A DNA stretch of 7,336 nt, taken from the NCBI GenBank assembly GCA_964502705.1, contig CAZCXZ010000148.1, positions 1 to 7,336 of the forward strand. The letters are read 5' to 3'. The notes under the pieces are model-generated. The model was not told the DNA's origin. It was given only the letters and a program-made list of their open reading frames with translations, and ran no database searches. Positions within the stretch are counted from its first letter, which is position 1. Each line of letters begins with the position of its first letter. This document shows, piece after piece, positions 5,165 to 7,336 of this stretch. Position numbers and translations under genes: made by a program. Origin of the DNA: Berkiella sp964502705. Its GTDB lineage: Bacteria > Pseudomonadota > Gammaproteobacteria > Berkiellales > Berkiellaceae.

Positions 5165-6847
5165 ATGAATTTATCTGCACTTGATATTATTGTCTTTGCA
5201 TCCTATTGTGCATTGATCTTGGGCATTGGCCTTTGGGTTTCGCGCGATAAGGAGGGGCATGAAAAAAATGCTGAGGATTATTTTCTCGCCAGTAAGTCGC
5301 TGCCCTGGTGGGCGATTGGGGCTTCATTAATCGCTGCTAACATTTCAGCCGAACAATTTATTGGGATGTCGGGCTCTGGTTTTGCGATTGGGCTTGCGAT
5401 TGCCAGCTATGAGTGGATGGCCGCCATCACCTTGTTAGTGGTGGGTAAATTCTTCTTACCGATTTTTATTAATAAAGGCATTTACACCATTCCGGGTTTT
5501 GTTGAAAAGCGGTTCAGCAAAAATCTCAAAACTATTTTGGCGGTGTTTTGGATCGCTTTATTTGTGTTCGTTAATCTTACTACCGTACTCTATCTTGGTG
5601 CGCGTGCTATGGATACTGTAATCGGAACGGGCGATGGAAGTCTGATGATGTACAGTGTCATTGGCCTGGGTCTTTTTGCCGCAGCTTATTCACTCTGGGG
5701 TGGACTTTCAGCGGTGGCGTGGACAGATGTGGTGCAAGTAGTTCTCCTTGTCTTTGGTGGCTTAGTTACAACCTATATTGCCCTGGGTCATGTATCACCA
5801 ACGGGCGGTGTTATTGATGGAATGGTTCATGTGTTCAATACGGTACCAGAAAAGTTCTCGATGATTCTTTCGAAGGGAGAAATTATTACTCCTGATGGCA
5901 AGGATGCCTGGTGGGATTTGCCCGGACTGTCTGTGTTGATTGGCGGTATGTGGATCGCCAATATTTACTACTGGGGTTTTAATCAGTATATCATTCAGCG
6001 CACACTGGCGGCTAAAAGTTTACCCGAAGCACAAAAGGGAATTGTGTTTGCTGCATTTTTGAAATTGATTATTCCTTTGATTGTGGTAATTCCAGGTATC
6101 ATTGCTTTTGTAATGAATTCCGATGCTGGAAAATTAACAACTGAATCCTTGGATCCAAGTTTTATTAATGCACAAGGATCGGTGATCAATGACAACGCTC
6201 TACCTTGGTTAATCAGAAGTTTTGTGCCAGCGGGCGTAAAAGGATTGGTGATGGCAGCTTTAGCAGCCGCTATTGTTTCATCATTAGCTTCCATGCTAAA
6301 CTCTACATCTACCATCTTTACCATGGATATTTATCAGCCCTATATCAATAAGACAGCTACCGACAAGCAAACAGTTTCGGTGGGTAGAATCAGCGGTGCG
6401 GTTGCGTTGATTATTGCTATGATTATCGCGCCTTCGCTTGGAAATCTTGGGCAGGCGTTTCAATTTATTCAGGAATACACTGGTGTAGTTAGCCCTGGCA
6501 TTTTGGCGGTGTTTCTCACAGGATTGTTTTGGAAACGTGCTACCAATAATGCTGCCATTTGGGGAGTCATTCTATCAATCCCTATTGCCATGTACTTTAA
6601 AGTAGGTCCCAATGGCTGGTCGGATGCTGCTATGTTTGTTACCATTCCATTCATGAATCAAATGATGATTACAGCATTAGCTTCAATCGCAATTATACTT
6701 TTCATTAGTTACCTGGAAGGAAAAGGAAAAATTGATGAAAAGGGGATTAATCTCACCGCTCAATTATTTAAAACCACTCCGGCTTTTAATATCGGAGCTA
6801 TAACCATTTTGATTATCTGTACGTTGCTTTACGCGATTTTCTGGTAG
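5165..6847 (+). CDS. Sodium/sugar symporter of the SSS family, close to vSGLT (Na+/galactose)
   Basis: This 560-residue inner-membrane transporter of the solute:sodium symporter family has about 14 helices. It resembles the Vibrio parahaemolyticus Na+/galactose symporter (sglT product) along its length, for example SLPWWAIGASLIAANISAEQ (45-64) and YYWGFNQYIIQRTLAAK (268-284). Using vSGLT positions recalled from its structure, the sugar-site residues Q69, E88, N142, N260, K294 and Q428 are all present (here Q64, E83, N137, N266, K300, Q436), as is the gating Y263 (Y269). The Na+ site residues A361, S364 and S365 correspond to A369, S372 and S373. The one change seen is at S91, which is alanine here (A86). 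It probably imports galactose or a related hexose using the Na+ gradient. It begins 26 bp after galK with no promoter evident between them, and a terminator follows 22 bp after its stop. Glucose or another hexose cannot be excluded as substrate. Confidence 0.93.
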   Translation: MNLSALDIIVFASYCALILGIGLWVSRDKEGHEKNAEDYFLASKSLPWWAIGASLIAANISAEQFIGMSGSGFAIGLAIASYEWMAAITLLVVGKFFLPIFINKGIYTIPGFVEKRFSKNLKTILAVFWIALFVFVNLTTVLYLGARAMDTVIGTGDGSLMMYSVIGLGLFAAAYSLWGGLSAVAWTDVVQVVLLVFGGLVTTYIALGHVSPTGGVIDGMVHVFNTVPEKFSMILSKGEIITPDGKDAWWDLPGLSVLIGGMWIANIYYWGFNQYIIQRTLAAKSLPEAQKGIVFAAFLKLIIPLIVVIPGIIAFVMNSDAGKLTTESLDPSFINAQGSVINDNALPWLIRSFVPAGVKGLVMAALAAAIVSSLASMLNSTSTIFTMDIYQPYINKTATDKQTVSVGRISGAVALIIAMIIAPSLGNLGQAFQFIQEYTGVVSPGILAVFLTGLFWKRATNNAAIWGVILSIPIAMYFKVGPNGWSDAAMFVTIPFMNQMMITALASIAIILFISYLEGKGKIDEKGINLTAQLFKTTPAFNIGAITILIICTLLYAIFW

Positions 6848-6869
6848 AGTCACTTTTCGAAATAAAATT

Positions 6870-6897
6870 AAAGCTCCGACTTGTCGGGGCTTTTTTT
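6870..6897 (+). terminator. Rho-independent terminator of the galK-symporter operon
   Basis: A 10-bp stem (6870-6879 aaagctccga paired with 6884-6893 tcggggcttt, one G-U pair) with a 4-base loop (cttg) is followed by an unbroken T run, 6891-6897. It lies 22 bp after the symporter stop. It ends the gal transcript and separates it from the regulator gene beyond. Confidence 0.9.
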
Positions 6898-6904
6898 ATT
6901 TTTG
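6897..6904 (+). promoter_or_regulatory. Consensus -7 element (TATTTTTG) in front of the WYL regulator
   Basis: TATTTTTG is an exact match to the Bacteroidota TAnnTTTG element. It begins on the last T of the terminator's U-tract and ends 3 bp before the ATG at 6908. No TTG lies at the usual 17-23 bp upstream; the nearest is 13 bp away in the terminator loop (6881-6883). If used, transcription would start close to the ATG itself and give a message with almost no leader. The T-rich context makes a chance match quite possible. Confidence 0.3.
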
Positions 6905-6907
6905 AGT

Positions 6908-7336
6908 ATGAACCGCATTGATCGCCTTACGGCTATTCTCATACACCTTCAAACGAAGCGCGTTGTGAAAGCTGATGAAATTGCAGATCGTTTTGGTATG
7001 AGTTTACGAACTGTTTACCGGGATGTAAAGGCACTCATGGAAGCTGGTGTTCCCATCGGTTCTGAAGCGGGCAAAGGATATTTTATTGTGGATGGATTTC
7101 ATCTACCGCCTGTTATGTTCACACAGGATGAAGCAAACTCCATGATGCTGGCTGGAAAGTTAGTGGAGAAGATAGCCGACAAATCGGTGCGGGCTGCATT
7201 TGATTCCGCACTGTATAAAATCAAGTCCGTGCTGACAGATTCTGATAAAGACAACCTCGAGACATTAGACTCAACTATTGAAATTCATTTTCGGGGGCGA
7301 AGTGCAAACAATGACGAATCATTTCCGGATCACTTC
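6908..7336 (+). CDS. YafY/DeoR-like HTH transcriptional regulator with probable WYL domain, N-terminal part (3' truncated by window edge)
   Basis: An open frame of 143 codons runs off the right edge of the window. It begins MNRIDRLTAILIHLQ and has an HTH_11-type winged helix at about 5-60. The segment KADEIADRFGMSLRTVYRDV (21-40) holds the helix-turn-helix, with SLRTVYRDVKALMEAG (32-47) as the recognition helix. The wing is GSEAGKGYFIVDGFHLPPV (51-69), followed by FTQDEANSMMLAGKLV, the usual start of the linker region in YafY-like proteins. The WYL ligand-sensing domain that normally follows lies mostly beyond the window, so that part is inferred. The ATG at 6908 gives the standard family N-terminus. 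The gene stands 10 bp after a strong terminator, so it is probably its own unit. Members control varied stress, DNA-repair or metabolic genes, and the target cannot be told from this sequence. A link to the gal operon is possible but unsupported. Confidence 0.88.
   Translation, partial: MNRIDRLTAILIHLQTKRVVKADEIADRFGMSLRTVYRDVKALMEAGVPIGSEAGKGYFIVDGFHLPPVMFTQDEANSMMLAGKLVEKIADKSVRAAFDSALYKIKSVLTDSDKDNLETLDSTIEIHFRGRSANNDESFPDHF

Overview
The window looks like chromosomal DNA from a Bacteroidota bacterium, probably in or near the Cytophagales. The evidence is moderate GC, the near absence of Shine-Dalgarno sequences before the starts, TAnnTTTG-like promoter elements, and a gene set (YfhO C-terminus, Uma2/DUF820, an 800-residue-class FtsX-like permease, a vSGLT-like symporter, a YafY/WYL regulator) that is typical of that phylum. 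The assignment rests on protein-family recognition and not on a marker gene.

Layout. At the left edge is the 3' end of a YfhO-family membrane protein gene (+), carrying a small 7-bp tandem repeat inside the coding frame. It converges with a Uma2-family protein gene (-), and the two stop codons share the palindrome CTAG. Further right on the minus strand is a large FtsX/MacB-type ABC permease gene, which the sequence splits into two ORFs by a one-base excess in an A8 run (2874-2881). A 199-bp intergenic region (3785-3983) separates it from a divergent plus-strand pair, galactokinase (galK) and a sodium/galactose-type SSS symporter, 26 bp apart and closed by a clear intrinsic terminator. The window ends inside a helix-turn-helix WYL-type regulator gene that starts 10 bp after the terminator's U-tract.

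How the genes work together. The galK-symporter pair forms a compact uptake and first-step module: Na+-coupled import of galactose (or a similar hexose), then ATP-dependent phosphorylation to galactose-1-phosphate. The other Leloir genes (galT, galE, galM) are not in the window. The permease, Uma2 and YfhO genes show no functional link to the galactose module. The WYL regulator is adjacent but lies beyond a terminator, so it cannot be assigned as the gal regulator from this sequence.

I found no CRISPR array, tRNA, rRNA, insertion sequence or clearly new multi-gene system. The points most worth a second look are the homopolymer frameshift in the permease, the in-frame heptamer repeat in the YfhO gene, a 12-bp direct repeat in the permease/galK intergenic region, and a consensus -7 element built into the terminator tail in front of the WYL regulator.
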